The notes below the pieces were generated by a model, which searched no databases, was not told the origin of the DNA, and was given only the letters and a program-made list of their open reading frames with translations. From Malurus cyaneus samueli (Eukaryota; Chordata; Aves; Passeriformes; Maluridae), in the NCBI GenBank assembly GCA_009741485.1, contig CM019227.1, positions 9,960,236 through 10,024,235 on the forward strand: a stretch of DNA of 64,000 bases. Reading direction: 5' to 3'. The translations under genes and the position numbers were made by a program. Shown here in pieces: positions 1 through 16,961 of the stretch (positions are counted from its first letter, which is position 1; every line of letters begins with the position of its first letter).

Positions 1-7300
<7,300 letters not shown>

Positions 7301-8906
7301 CAGCCTGCGGCCACCTGAGGCACAACAACTCATTGCCAACAAAGTGCAATTTGCTCCCGTCCAGTCCGGTTGTAAATACGCTGCTGCCACCTGCTACCGC
7401 CCAGCAGAGTCACGGCCAGAGGGCTCGGGGCAGCTGGGCCCTGAGAAGCCACCGCAGGTGACACAGGATGACGTGAGGGTGACACGAAGGTAAACCCTGC
7501 ACTGGTCCTGACAGCTTCCGCAGCCCCCCGCACTTGCAGCGGGTCACTGAGCCAAGGTTTGGCACCCACCTGGTAAAACCCCGCTGTCCTGTATCCCAAA
7601 CACCTGTTATGGGCACTGGAGACCCTCCCCACATCCCCACGGCCACTGCCCGAGCTCGGGGGGCTCTGCCCCGGCAAGCACTACTCACTCCACCAGCCCT
7701 GGGGCCGGGGTGAGAGCCCCTGGGAAGGCAGAGCAGTCAGCAGGGAAGGGAGCACGAGGGGATGAGCAGCAGCGCCTGCTCCTCGAGGAGCTGAGCCCTC
7801 TGCAGTGCCTCTCTGAGCCCTTCTGCCCTGGGCAGAGCGCGTGGGGCTGCAGCTGCACCTGCACAGGCTGAACAGTGGGGCCGAGATCACTGGAGGTGCC
7901 CCGGGAGCTTTAATCCCCTTCCATTGGCAGTGGCCATGGAAAGCAACGGGGCCTTGCAGAACCCTCCTGGCACATCCATGTGGTCCCAAGGACGGATCCT
8001 ACCCAGCTCACGGGTCCTTCCTGGCCGTCAGCTTCGCTTAAAGCTCTGCCAGAGGCTGACGGATCTTGAAACCTTCCCAAGAGCGTAACAGCATCAGCAC
8101 GAGGTTATTGCAACTCGCCAGCAGACAGAAGCCCTGAGCATTCTGATGCCTCCTTGGAAAGCACAGAACCCCTGAAAGCCTAAAAACGAGCAGGATCCCT
8201 CTGCAGCCCCGCAGAGACAGCGGGAAGCTCATCCCCTGCAATCCTGACAGTTCTTTACTGTCAGACTGGTTTGCATGGTGAATATCCCTGGGAGCTCCAG
8301 CAGTGAGCACGGCCACCTCCCAGCGTGCAGCCCCCTCTCTGCCTCTGCCTGGCTGTCCCCAGCTGCCGGGATCCCCGTGCTGTCCCCAGGACAGAGGGAT
8401 GGCACTCTGTAGCCAGTGTCCTGCGTCCCCAGCTCCCGGCAGCAGCCCCAGTGCGTGACTCTGAGCATTTCCTCCGTGCAAAACGCTCCCGCCGCCCTCC
8501 AGAGCCGGCCCTGTCCCCCTGCCCAGCACACGCAGCGTAGGTCACCCCTGCAGCCATTGCCAGAGCAAGGGCTCGTCCTGCTCAAGGACACACTCACCGA
8601 CCGGTGCATTATTTATGGGAGACCTTACGACCCTCGAATCTCTGGGTTTTGGTATTTTTTTAAACCCTGCTGTAGAAAGTGAAGTATATTTTCACAAGTG
8701 TTCTCCGTTTATACAGCTTTAAGTGCCAGGTAGTGGGTAGCCTTGTGTTCCCTGAGGTCCAGGACAGGACCACGCTCCCTCTGCTCCTCCTTCCCTTTTG
8801 GATGTTGCACATTGCGTTCCGTTGATTTTTTTTTTTCTTTTTTTTAAAACTTAATCAATATTTAAACCACCGGAGGTTCTTTTGAAATTGTCCTGAGAGA
8901 AGATGC

Positions 8907-8914
8907 TGTACATA
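8907..8914 (+). promoter_or_regulatory. candidate Pumilio response element in the GRID2IP 3'UTR
   Basis: TGTACATA matches the Pumilio consensus TGTANATA exactly. A second near match, TGTATATT, is at 9033-9040. Both fall in the distal AT-rich 3'UTR. Functional binding is inference. Confidence 0.35.
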
Positions 8915-9081
8915 GATTTTGCTACATGTTGTAACTTTCTGAAATAGTTAGAACCGCAATCCCTTTGGTATTTTTATGTGAATATTTTCAAAGAACCAGA
9001 ACTTCTGGTGACATGATTTGATAACAGGACGATGTATATTCACGGTTCAGTCTCTACCCAATGCCTATGTGCTATTCCTGA

Positions 9082-9087
9082 AATAAA
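9082..9087 (+). terminator. GRID2IP polyadenylation signal AATAAA
   Basis: Canonical AATAAA about 1.8 kb after the stop, followed by 'gctactgccttctgcctcct' and a T/G-rich 'tctttgtcttctgtcc' downstream element. Confidence 0.75.
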
Positions 9088-9106
9088 GCTACTGCCTTCT
9101 GCCTCC

Positions 9107-11454
9107 TGACTGCACAGATCTTTGTCTTCTGTCCAGAATTCTGAGGAATTCTGCATCTGGCACTTCTGCACTTGTTAATATTGGCCTTGACACCTGCAGG
9201 GTCTCACCTGGCTGGGCTGGGGCTCGTATGGAATCACTGCCTGAAGGACCTTCCTGCACTGCAGCATGCAGGCTGGAGGGATCAAAACAAGCAGCAAATT
9301 CTTAAAATAGTATAGATTTTTAACTCCAGCCTTCAGAAGAAAACATTTAGTCAGCGTTTGAGCCAGTGAATTGTTTCCCTCTGAAAAAGAATTCTTGGCT
9401 GAGGCTGAGTTTATGTCCCGGGGCAGGGCAGTTGATCTCCGTGGCACTCGGAGCAGATAGAGAGCTGTTCCCTGTCAGGTGCTGTGGTTCAGTGGCTTCC
9501 CAGCACTCTGATCCAGCCCTGGGTGCTCCCCGAGGCTGCAGCAGATCCGTGCAGAGTTACCCACAGTGTTCCTCGCTGGGCACGTGCGTCTCCTTCCCTG
9601 GAGACACCTGCACAGGATCCCGAGGGATGGTGGCTTAGCTGTGGCCTCCAGTGGTCCCATCCAACCTGACCCACCTGGAGATTCCATCTGAAGTGTTCAA
9701 ACCCTTCCTGGTGTTTCCTCAGCCCCCCTGGCCCATCCCACCAGCCCCAGGGATCAGCCCAGCGTGGCTGTAGCAGCTCCCACAGCCCGGGTTGAGCCCA
9801 AAAAGCAGCAGGGAGCGATGTCCTGGGGCCTCTGCTCACCACACACAGCCTGTTCTCCTGGGCTCTGGTAACTCTTCTGCAGACAGGAGGTAATCCCTTT
9901 GAGCCTCACTGAATTCCTGCGTCAGCCCCAGCCACGGGATCATCCTCACAGGAAAGCCTGTCCTTGGAAAGGAAATAACAACTCAGGCAGCAGACGGGGT
10001 CAGTGCAGGGAATGCTCCTGCTCTGTGAGTGACACTTCCACCTCTAACACTGGGAAACTGTTCTGAAAATCCCAGATTACATTCCAAACCTCAGATGATG
10101 TAAGGATTTCATTCTTTCCTGCAAGAAATAGAGGAGAAAAGATCTCAGAGAGGAAATGAGCAGCTTGAGAACAATCTGGGTAGATCACAGCTGGGACACC
10201 AGGCACCTCCAAGGCAAAGCAGAACCACCGGGGAGCCCTCCTTCTAAGTACCTTGATTTTGGCTTGAAGAGCCATGATCTATAATTATACTCCAGGTGCC
10301 ATGAAAGATTCCAAAAAGACAAAAAATTATCTCAGCTTCAGGCTGGAAGAGCTGTAAATCAGGGGAGAAAAGGTGGCACAGACTGGGGAGCAGCACGGGA
10401 CACCGGGTGCTGCATTTACAACCCTTGAGGATCCACCTTCAAGAAAATTTGGGGTTTCCAAACCATAGCAGATCAAATTAAAGCCTCTTCAGTTGCAAGG
10501 TTCAAATAGTTTCAATTATGTTCATCAGAACTGCAATGGGGAAACAATGAGATTAAAATACAGATACTGTTGGTTTTAACAGAATCATTGAGTCACAGAA
10601 AATGTCTGGAAGGGACCTGAAAGACCATCCCTGCCATGGCAGGGACACCTTCCACTGTCCCAGGCTGTTCCAAGCCCCATTCAGCCTGGCCTTGGACACT
10701 TCCAGGGATCCAGGGGCAGCCACAGCCTTTCTGAGCACCCCGTGCCAGGGCCTCCCCACCCTCCCAGGGAAGAATTCCTTCCCAAAATCCCACCCAACCC
10801 TGCCTTCTGACAGGTTAAAATAACCTTAGCAGGTCACCAACACAAAAATTCCAGTTGGTAACCCCACGGCTGGGACATGGATTAAGCTTGTGAGGGGACA
10901 GTGCCCATTCTCCATCCGCCCTCCCACTCACTGCCCCAGTGAGGGGATTCTCAGTGGTGCTGCTGGGGATCTGTGCCCCCCAATTCCAGGGATTTATGAG
11001 CCACGGTCTCTCACTGTGCTGTGAGGTCCCTCGTCACCATCACTCTCTGTGTGTTTTGGCCCTAATGGTTTATCAGGGTTTTCAGACAGACGATGCTGCA
11101 GACAAACCTCCAGCCACTTCCCAGAGAGGGGCTCGATTCTGGGATGAACCTCCAGCCTCGGCAGTGTGTTACAAATGCCAGCCCACGGATGGATCTGCGC
11201 TCTGGAAGGCTCAGCATAAACACAGAGACAGCACCGGCTGTCAGCTCCTCCCTGTGCCACGGGCCGTCAGCTCCCGAGGACATCAGCCCTGATTTTTTAT
11301 TGTTCTGTGTGCCTTGTGAAGCCGCACAGATTGCTTAAGAGAATGGCACTCCGTGGAGTTTGACCCGGGAGCCCTGATAGTGAAAATAATGCACTTCTCA
11401 CCAGAGCCACGGGAGACCAAAAGAGTAACTTCGGTCAATTAGTTTAACTTTGAC
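9107..11454. other. intergenic region GRID2IP-SLC5A11
   Basis: No exon, RNA gene or conserved reading frame seen. It holds one CR1 fragment (10578-10816) and otherwise unremarkable mixed-composition DNA; the last part leads into the candidate SLC5A11 promoter. Confidence 0.6.
10578..10816 (-). mobile_element. CR1 LINE fragment
   Basis: Reads 'tggaagggacctgaaagacc' through 'ggacacttccagggatccag' to 'cccacccaaccctgccttct', the reverse complement of the avian CR1 3' region. Intergenic. Confidence 0.85.
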
Positions 11455-11462
11455 TATAAATA
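11455..11462 (+). promoter_or_regulatory. candidate SLC5A11 TATA box
   Basis: TATAAATA, preceded by a CAAAGTT-type element on the reverse strand (11446-11452, HNF4-like) and followed by GTTAAC (11487-11492, HNF1 half-site-like). A start about 30 bp downstream would give a first exon ending at the gtaagt donor at 11602. This suits an epithelial gene, but it is inferred from motifs only. Confidence 0.4.
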
Positions 11463-11486
11463 TTCCTTCTCATTCCTTGTGACCCT

Positions 11487-11601
11487 GTTAACAGCTCCGC
11501 TGGCAAACCCCGATTCTCTGGCAATATTTAAGCTGCCTGTCAGTTGGCAGAGCCCTGCTGGTGCCCGGCGCGGGGAGCAGAATAAGACCCAGCTGAGCGC
11601 A
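11487..11601 (+). other. SLC5A11: candidate SLC5A11 5'UTR exon 1
   Basis: Approximate start 30 bp after the TATA-like box; end set by the strong donor 'gcgca|gtaagt'. In the frame that reaches the SLC5A11 start it contains a TAA followed by no ATG, so it would be non-coding. Transcript data would be needed to confirm it. Confidence 0.35.
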
Positions 11602-12415
11602 GTAAGTTCCCTTTCAGCTTCTACCTCGAGTCGGGAGCTCCGTCGGGTTCGGGGCTCTGCCGGGCTGCTCTGGGCCCCGGTGGTGGCTGGAGGAGGTGGA
11701 CGCACCTGGGAATGCTTTAAGAATGCCCTGAGGAGGCGTTTAGAGCGATGCGGTCCCGCCGGGTTACTCGAGAGCCACGTGGGCTGCGTCCCCCCGGCGC
11801 TGCTGATAAAGGGCCGGCTTCAGCGGCTTCATTTCAATGCCACGGATGTTCCTTCCTCACAATCTCTGGCGAGGAAAGCGCCGCCGCCTGTGCCAGGCAC
11901 CGGGGGAGAGCGGGCTGTGAGCTGAATTCACAAAACGGGCAAAATTTCCACTGGGCCACGGCGGAGTGGGGATCTGGGAATCTGCTGCGTTTTCCTGGCC
12001 CGGAGGAGTTTGCCGGGCACCTGCCCAGCTCCGGGAATGTGCCCCGGAGCGCATCCGCCGTCCCTGGCTTTGTGAGAGGGCACGGCAGGTGCCTGCAGGG
12101 CTGTCCTGCCCCGCACACCTTTCGGAGGGACACGCCAGCCCTGTCCCACCCTGGTGGGTGCCACCGCCGCCCCTGTGCAGCTGAACCGCGGGGTGACCCA
12201 GGGTGGGCTCGGGCCATCCTTGTGGGTCCCTTCCAGCTCAGGACAGCCCCCGATTCCCCAATTCCCCGATCCTGTGGCCCTGCTCCACAGCTCCAGAGGT
12301 GGAAAGTGTCTTGAGATGGAAGGAAGCAGCGGTGCCAGAGGGAAGCTGGAGGAGTGGGAGTGGGGTTAGCAGCTTCCCCAGGCTGACATACCAAACCCTG
12401 TTTTTCCTTTCCTAG

Positions 12416-12477
12416 TCAGAGGTTACGCGTGCCAGTACAAACTCAGCAGCAGCCAAGACACATTGGCTCTTAAAGCG
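12416..12477 (+). other. SLC5A11: candidate SLC5A11 5'UTR exon 2
   Basis: 62 nt bounded by a pyrimidine-rich acceptor (tttttcctttcctag) and donor gtaaga. Spliced to 14147 it stays open in the SLC5A11 frame but has no ATG, so it would be leader. It lies just outside the duplicated block. Confidence 0.35.
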
Positions 12478-14146
12478 GTAAGATAGCGCTGGTCTGGCCA
12501 TCAGTGCCCTGCATCCCTGCCAGGCAGGAGCTCACCAGGAATCCACTGGGATCCAGGGGTTTGGAGAGCACAGGAAAGGCTCTGCAAGGGGCTGTGAGTC
12601 TCCAGACTCAGTCTGGTGCTACTCTCAACCAGATCATGGCTCTCTACCAACTTTGGTGCTGGAGGCTGCTGAGTGGGGATACAACTTCCAACTGTGGGAA
12701 GCCAGTGCTGGGATGGTTCCTGTCCTTGGGAACTCCTCCTTTGTTGCCTGACCTTTGGTACATGGATGAGCCCAGCGGTGCTGCAGGACACAGGGCAGGC
12801 CCTGCTCTCCTGAGCACCCCAGCACCTCCATCCTACGGCTCCTGCCACTCTGGTCCTTCTCCTGGGTCACCCACCAGGGCAGGAGCATGGCTGGTCACTC
12901 TCTGGCCAAGTCCTGGGGCCACAGGTGAGCTGAGGGCAGGTTCAGCTGCAGCTCCACACCTGCTGGATGTTGTGAAAGCTCTGGGACACGAGGCTGTCCC
13001 AGCTCAGAGGAAGAACTTGTCCGACCGCTTGTCATCTGAGCGTCCCAGCACCCCTCGCCACACCTTGTTCAGCTCAGCCCTGTGGCAGGGGGGAGCCTAT
13101 AAGTGTCTCCTTACGGTGTGAGAGAGGCCAAAGGAGCCAGCCAGCGTGGGGGACAGGGAGCAGCAGACACCTGGCACGGGCGTGCGGTGACACCGGGGCT
13201 GGTGACGGCTCCTCGCTGGGGGAACGCTCTCCTCGGCTCAGCAGGGTAAGAGGAACCATCCCAAACCTGCTCCGTGCGGCACCGAGGGTTCCTTGGGGAC
13301 TGACAACAGCCACTGCTGAGACAGGGACTGCCCGAGGTGTCCTCGGCTGCCACTCACGGCCTGTCCTGCTCTGCTCCTGGGGCTGAGCTGAGGGAAGGAG
13401 GAGATGGGAAGGAAACTGCATTAATTCAAACATCCGACCAACCTCCTTGCCTGGACTTTATCCTGCCCCTTCTGCCAAGGGGCAGCACCATGGGATGCTC
13501 CAGAGGACTCCAGGGAGCCCTTCCAGGGGTCCTCCAGTGGTGCCACACCTCACCACCAGGCATTGCTGGAGAAGAAAATGGGTTTTTATCTTCCTTAGTG
13601 ACATGTTGCCAGTGTCTGTTCCTGATCAGGAGCAGAGGACAGTTCCCACTCGCTGGGACACCTGCCTGGCTCAGGAGGAGACCTCAGTGCTCTGCACGGG
13701 GCTTGAGCTCTGGCTGTGGCCAAGGAGGGCAATGCCAGCTCTGCAGGGCCGTTCATGTGCTGTCACATCCTGGTGGCCTGTGAGGGACACGTTTCTGGCA
13801 GCAGCTCCTCACTGGGGCCAGCCCTGCAGTGCTGCCACCATGGGGCCCTCGGGCTGGAACCCCCCCTCTGCCACGTCCTGCTCCTTCTCTCTGCCTGGTC
13901 CAGCTGTTTTCACTCTCATGCCCCCATTTCTCACCAGCTAGAATCCACCAGCACCCCTGGCCTGCCTGCTGGCAGCATCTCCACGCCACAGAAAGGAGCT
14001 GTGCATGAAGGCAAATGACAGAGACAGGAGCCTCCCCCAGAGCTCTGGCACGAGCAGCACCTCAGCCAGAGCTGGAGCCAAGGACCCCAAAATCCTGAAG
14101 GAGCAGTCACCACCTTTCCCTGGCCATGTCCCCCATCCTTCCACAG

Positions 14147-14323
14147 GTGTATGCATCAGGAGCAGGGAGTGCTCAGCGCGCCCAGGAAGCCATGGACCCC
14201 ACCAGCATCCCCCCAGCCTCTGTGACCCCCTCGTGGGATGTGTTCCCCCAGCAGACTCTGGAGCCCGTGGACATCGCTGTGCTCGTGCTCTATTTCCTCT
14301 TCGTCCTGGCTGTTGGGCTGTGG
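14147..14323 (+). CDS. SLC5A11: SLC5A11 coding exon 1, copy 1 of the duplication
   Basis: Acceptor ccttccacag; ATG at 14192; 44 codons [20 protein letters not shown] to AVGLW, with the first membrane span ([17 protein letters not shown]). Donor gtgagc. The 45 nt before ATG are also open in frame. Identical to 16785-16961, so one of the two is redundant. Confidence 0.85.
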
Positions 14324-15135
14324 GTGAGCAGACTCCTGTTAAAAGCTTCACATGTGCCCTGTTATGCTGAAAAATGCAGCTGCTTTGACCCTAAACTCTT
14401 TTTCTTTGGCTGGAATTGGGCTGCTTTTCCCTGGATTCAACTGAACAAGCTGAAAGGGGGAATTTACAGGTCCTTCTCCTCTCCTCAGCCTGGGTCATGT
14501 CCTCACTGTCCCTGGGGAGGGCTGTGCTGGCCAAGGTTTGAGAACCCTTGTGAGGAAGAGGCTGTCTGACTATAAAGCATTGCTAACAATGATGTTTTGT
14601 TCATCCAGGAAGGAATTGCTGCCCTATAAATCACCTGTGCTTGTCCACAGGGCTCCTGTGAGCAGATGCCATAAATTAATGACATCGTCTATATATAATT
14701 AAGGCAGAAGGACATCCTTTGGCATGGCTTTTGTGACAGCAAAAGCAGAGGCTGGCTGTCAGGAGGCAGAGAGGAATAGCTGCTCCCTTTGAGAGGATGC
14801 CTTTGGGGTATTGCAGGGATCATCTCTGGGGAAGAGGGGCCCAATGCTGAGCATTCCTTTGACTGCACCTAATACCCGGGGATTCCACAGCTCTTGTCCA
14901 AAATTGCTCACCTTCCTTTCTGCCCTGGAGAGGTTCAGTTTTGCTTTCCACAGAAAACTTTCCATCAGGGCGCTGGGATGATGGAAATCTCGGAGCGTGG
15001 CTCAGGGATCCTCATCCCCCAGGATTCCCCAGCAGCAGCAAACCCTTCTCTTCACTCTGACGGCAGCTCAGAGTGTTCTGCTGGGGAAACCTCGGGGTGA
15101 CACCCTGAGCCCGTGTCCCCTCTCTGTGCCCGCAG

Positions 15136-15207
15136 TCCATGTGGAAGACGCAGCGCAGCACCGTCAAGGGCTATTTCCTCGCCGGGGGACAGATGGTCTG
15201 GTGGCCG
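15136..15207 (+). CDS. SLC5A11: SLC5A11 coding exon 2, copy 1 of the duplication
   Basis: 72 nt, 24 codons: [20 protein letters not shown] then VWWP, the first cytoplasmic loop with the GYFLAG signature of sodium:solute symporters. Donor gtgagt. Twenty bases later the contig has the single n and then restarts at the duplicated block. Confidence 0.85.
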
Positions 15208-15227
15208 GTGAGTAGCCCTGTGCTCAC

Positions 15228-15228
15228 N
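15228..15228. other. single ambiguous base (n), assembly junction
   Basis: The only non-ACGT base in the window. It falls precisely between the two copies of the duplicated block, which is how a zero-length or unresolved scaffold join looks. Confidence 0.97.
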
Positions 15229-16784
15229 GCTGTGAGTCTCCAGACTCAGTCTGGTGCTACTCTCAACCAGATCATGGCTCTCTACCAACTTTGGTGCTGG
15301 AGGCTGCTGAGTGGGGATACAACTTCCAACTGTGGGAAGCCAGTGCTGGGATGGTTCCTGTCCTTGGGAACTCCTCCTTTGTTGCCTGACCTTTGGTACA
15401 TGGATGAGCCCAGCGGTGCTGCAGGACACAGGGCAGGCCCTGCTCTCCTGAGCACCCCAGCACCTCCATCCTACGGCTCCTGCCACTCTGGTCCTTCTCC
15501 TGGGTCACCCACCAGGGCAGGAGCATGGCTGGTCACTCTCTGGCCAAGTCCTGGGGCCACAGGTGAGCTGAGGGCAGGTTCAGCTGCAGCTCCACACCTG
15601 CTGGATGTTGTGAAAGCTCTGGGACACGAGGCTGTCCCAGCTCAGAGGAAGAACTTGTCCGACCGCTTGTCATCTGAGCGTCCCAGCACCCCTCGCCACA
15701 CCTTGTTCAGCTCAGCCCTGTGGCAGGGGGGAGCCTATAAGTGTCTCCTTACGGTGTGAGAGAGGCCAAAGGAGCCAGCCAGCGTGGGGGACAGGGAGCA
15801 GCAGACACCTGGCACGGGCGTGCGGTGACACCGGGGCTGGTGACGGCTCCTCGCTGGGGGAACGCTCTCCTCGGCTCAGCAGGGTAAGAGGAACCATCCC
15901 AAACCTGCTCCGTGCGGCACCGAGGGTTCCTTGGGGACTGACAACAGCCACTGCTGAGACAGGGACTGCCCGAGGTGTCCTCGGCTGCCACTCACGGCCT
16001 GTCCTGCTCTGCTCCTGGGGCTGAGCTGAGGGAAGGAGGAGATGGGAAGGAAACTGCATTAATTCAAACATCCGACCAACCTCCTTGCCTGGACTTTATC
16101 CTGCCCCTTCTGCCAAGGGGCAGCACCATGGGATGCTCCAGAGGACTCCAGGGAGCCCTTCCAGGGGTCCTCCAGTGGTGCCACACCTCACCACCAGGCA
16201 TTGCTGGAGAAGAAAATGGGTTTTTATCTTCCTTAGTGACATGTTGCCAGTGTCTGTTCCTGATCAGGAGCAGAGGACAGTTCCCACTCGCTGGGACACC
16301 TGCCTGGCTCAGGAGGAGACCTCAGTGCTCTGCACGGGGCTTGAGCTCTGGCTGTGGCCAAGGAGGGCAATGCCAGCTCTGCAGGGCCGTTCATGTGCTG
16401 TCACATCCTGGTGGCCTGTGAGGGACACGTTTCTGGCAGCAGCTCCTCACTGGGGCCAGCCCTGCAGTGCTGCCACCATGGGGCCCTCGGGCTGGAACCC
16501 CCCCTCTGCCACGTCCTGCTCCTTCTCTCTGCCTGGTCCAGCTGTTTTCACTCTCATGCCCCCATTTCTCACCAGCTAGAATCCACCAGCACCCCTGGCC
16601 TGCCTGCTGGCAGCATCTCCACGCCACAGAAAGGAGCTGTGCATGAAGGCAAATGACAGAGACAGGAGCCTCCCCCAGAGCTCTGGCACGAGCAGCACCT
16701 CAGCCAGAGCTGGAGCCAAGGACCCCAAAATCCTGAAGGAGCAGTCACCACCTTTCCCTGGCCATGTCCCCCATCCTTCCACAG

Positions 16785-16961
16785 GTGTATGCATCAGGAG
16801 CAGGGAGTGCTCAGCGCGCCCAGGAAGCCATGGACCCCACCAGCATCCCCCCAGCCTCTGTGACCCCCTCGTGGGATGTGTTCCCCCAGCAGACTCTGGA
16901 GCCCGTGGACATCGCTGTGCTCGTGCTCTATTTCCTCTTCGTCCTGGCTGTTGGGCTGTGG
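16785..16961 (+). CDS. SLC5A11: SLC5A11 coding exon 1, copy 2 (start ATG 16830)
   Basis: Same as 14147-14323. The start at 16830 is preferred because the product then begins MDPTSIPP...[13 protein letters not shown], aligning with the start I recall for human SLC5A11. The frame upstream is open but lacks ATG back to the exon boundary. Confidence 0.9.

Larger units (their letters stand above)
7301..9106 (+). other. GRID2IP: GRID2IP 3'UTR
   Basis: About 1.8 kb of non-coding sequence from the stop to roughly 20 bp after the AATAAA at 9082. The last 400 bp turn AT-rich, with T runs (8827-8847) and two Pumilio-like sites at 8907 and 9033. Cleavage position is inferred from the signal only. Confidence 0.7.
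12591..15227. repeat. copy 1 of a 2,637-bp near-identical direct duplication
   Basis: The sequence from 'gctgtgagtctccagactca' to 'ggtgagtagccctgtgctcac' recurs at an offset of exactly 2,638 bases (15229-17865). Only two differences were seen: T15116 versus C17754 and G15132 versus A17770. The copies are separated by one n. It carries SLC5A11 coding exons 1 and 2. It is read as a false assembly duplication of two haplotypes. Confidence 0.97.

Noticed and set aside
13074..13783. Overlapping open frames on both strands in SLC5A11 leader intron, seen again at 15712-16421
   Set aside because: Non-coding intron DNA; the repeats are due only to the false duplication.
15052..15759. Open frames reading through the n at 15228
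   Set aside because: They join exon 2 and intron to the duplicated block across the assembly junction; the unknown base makes them meaningless.
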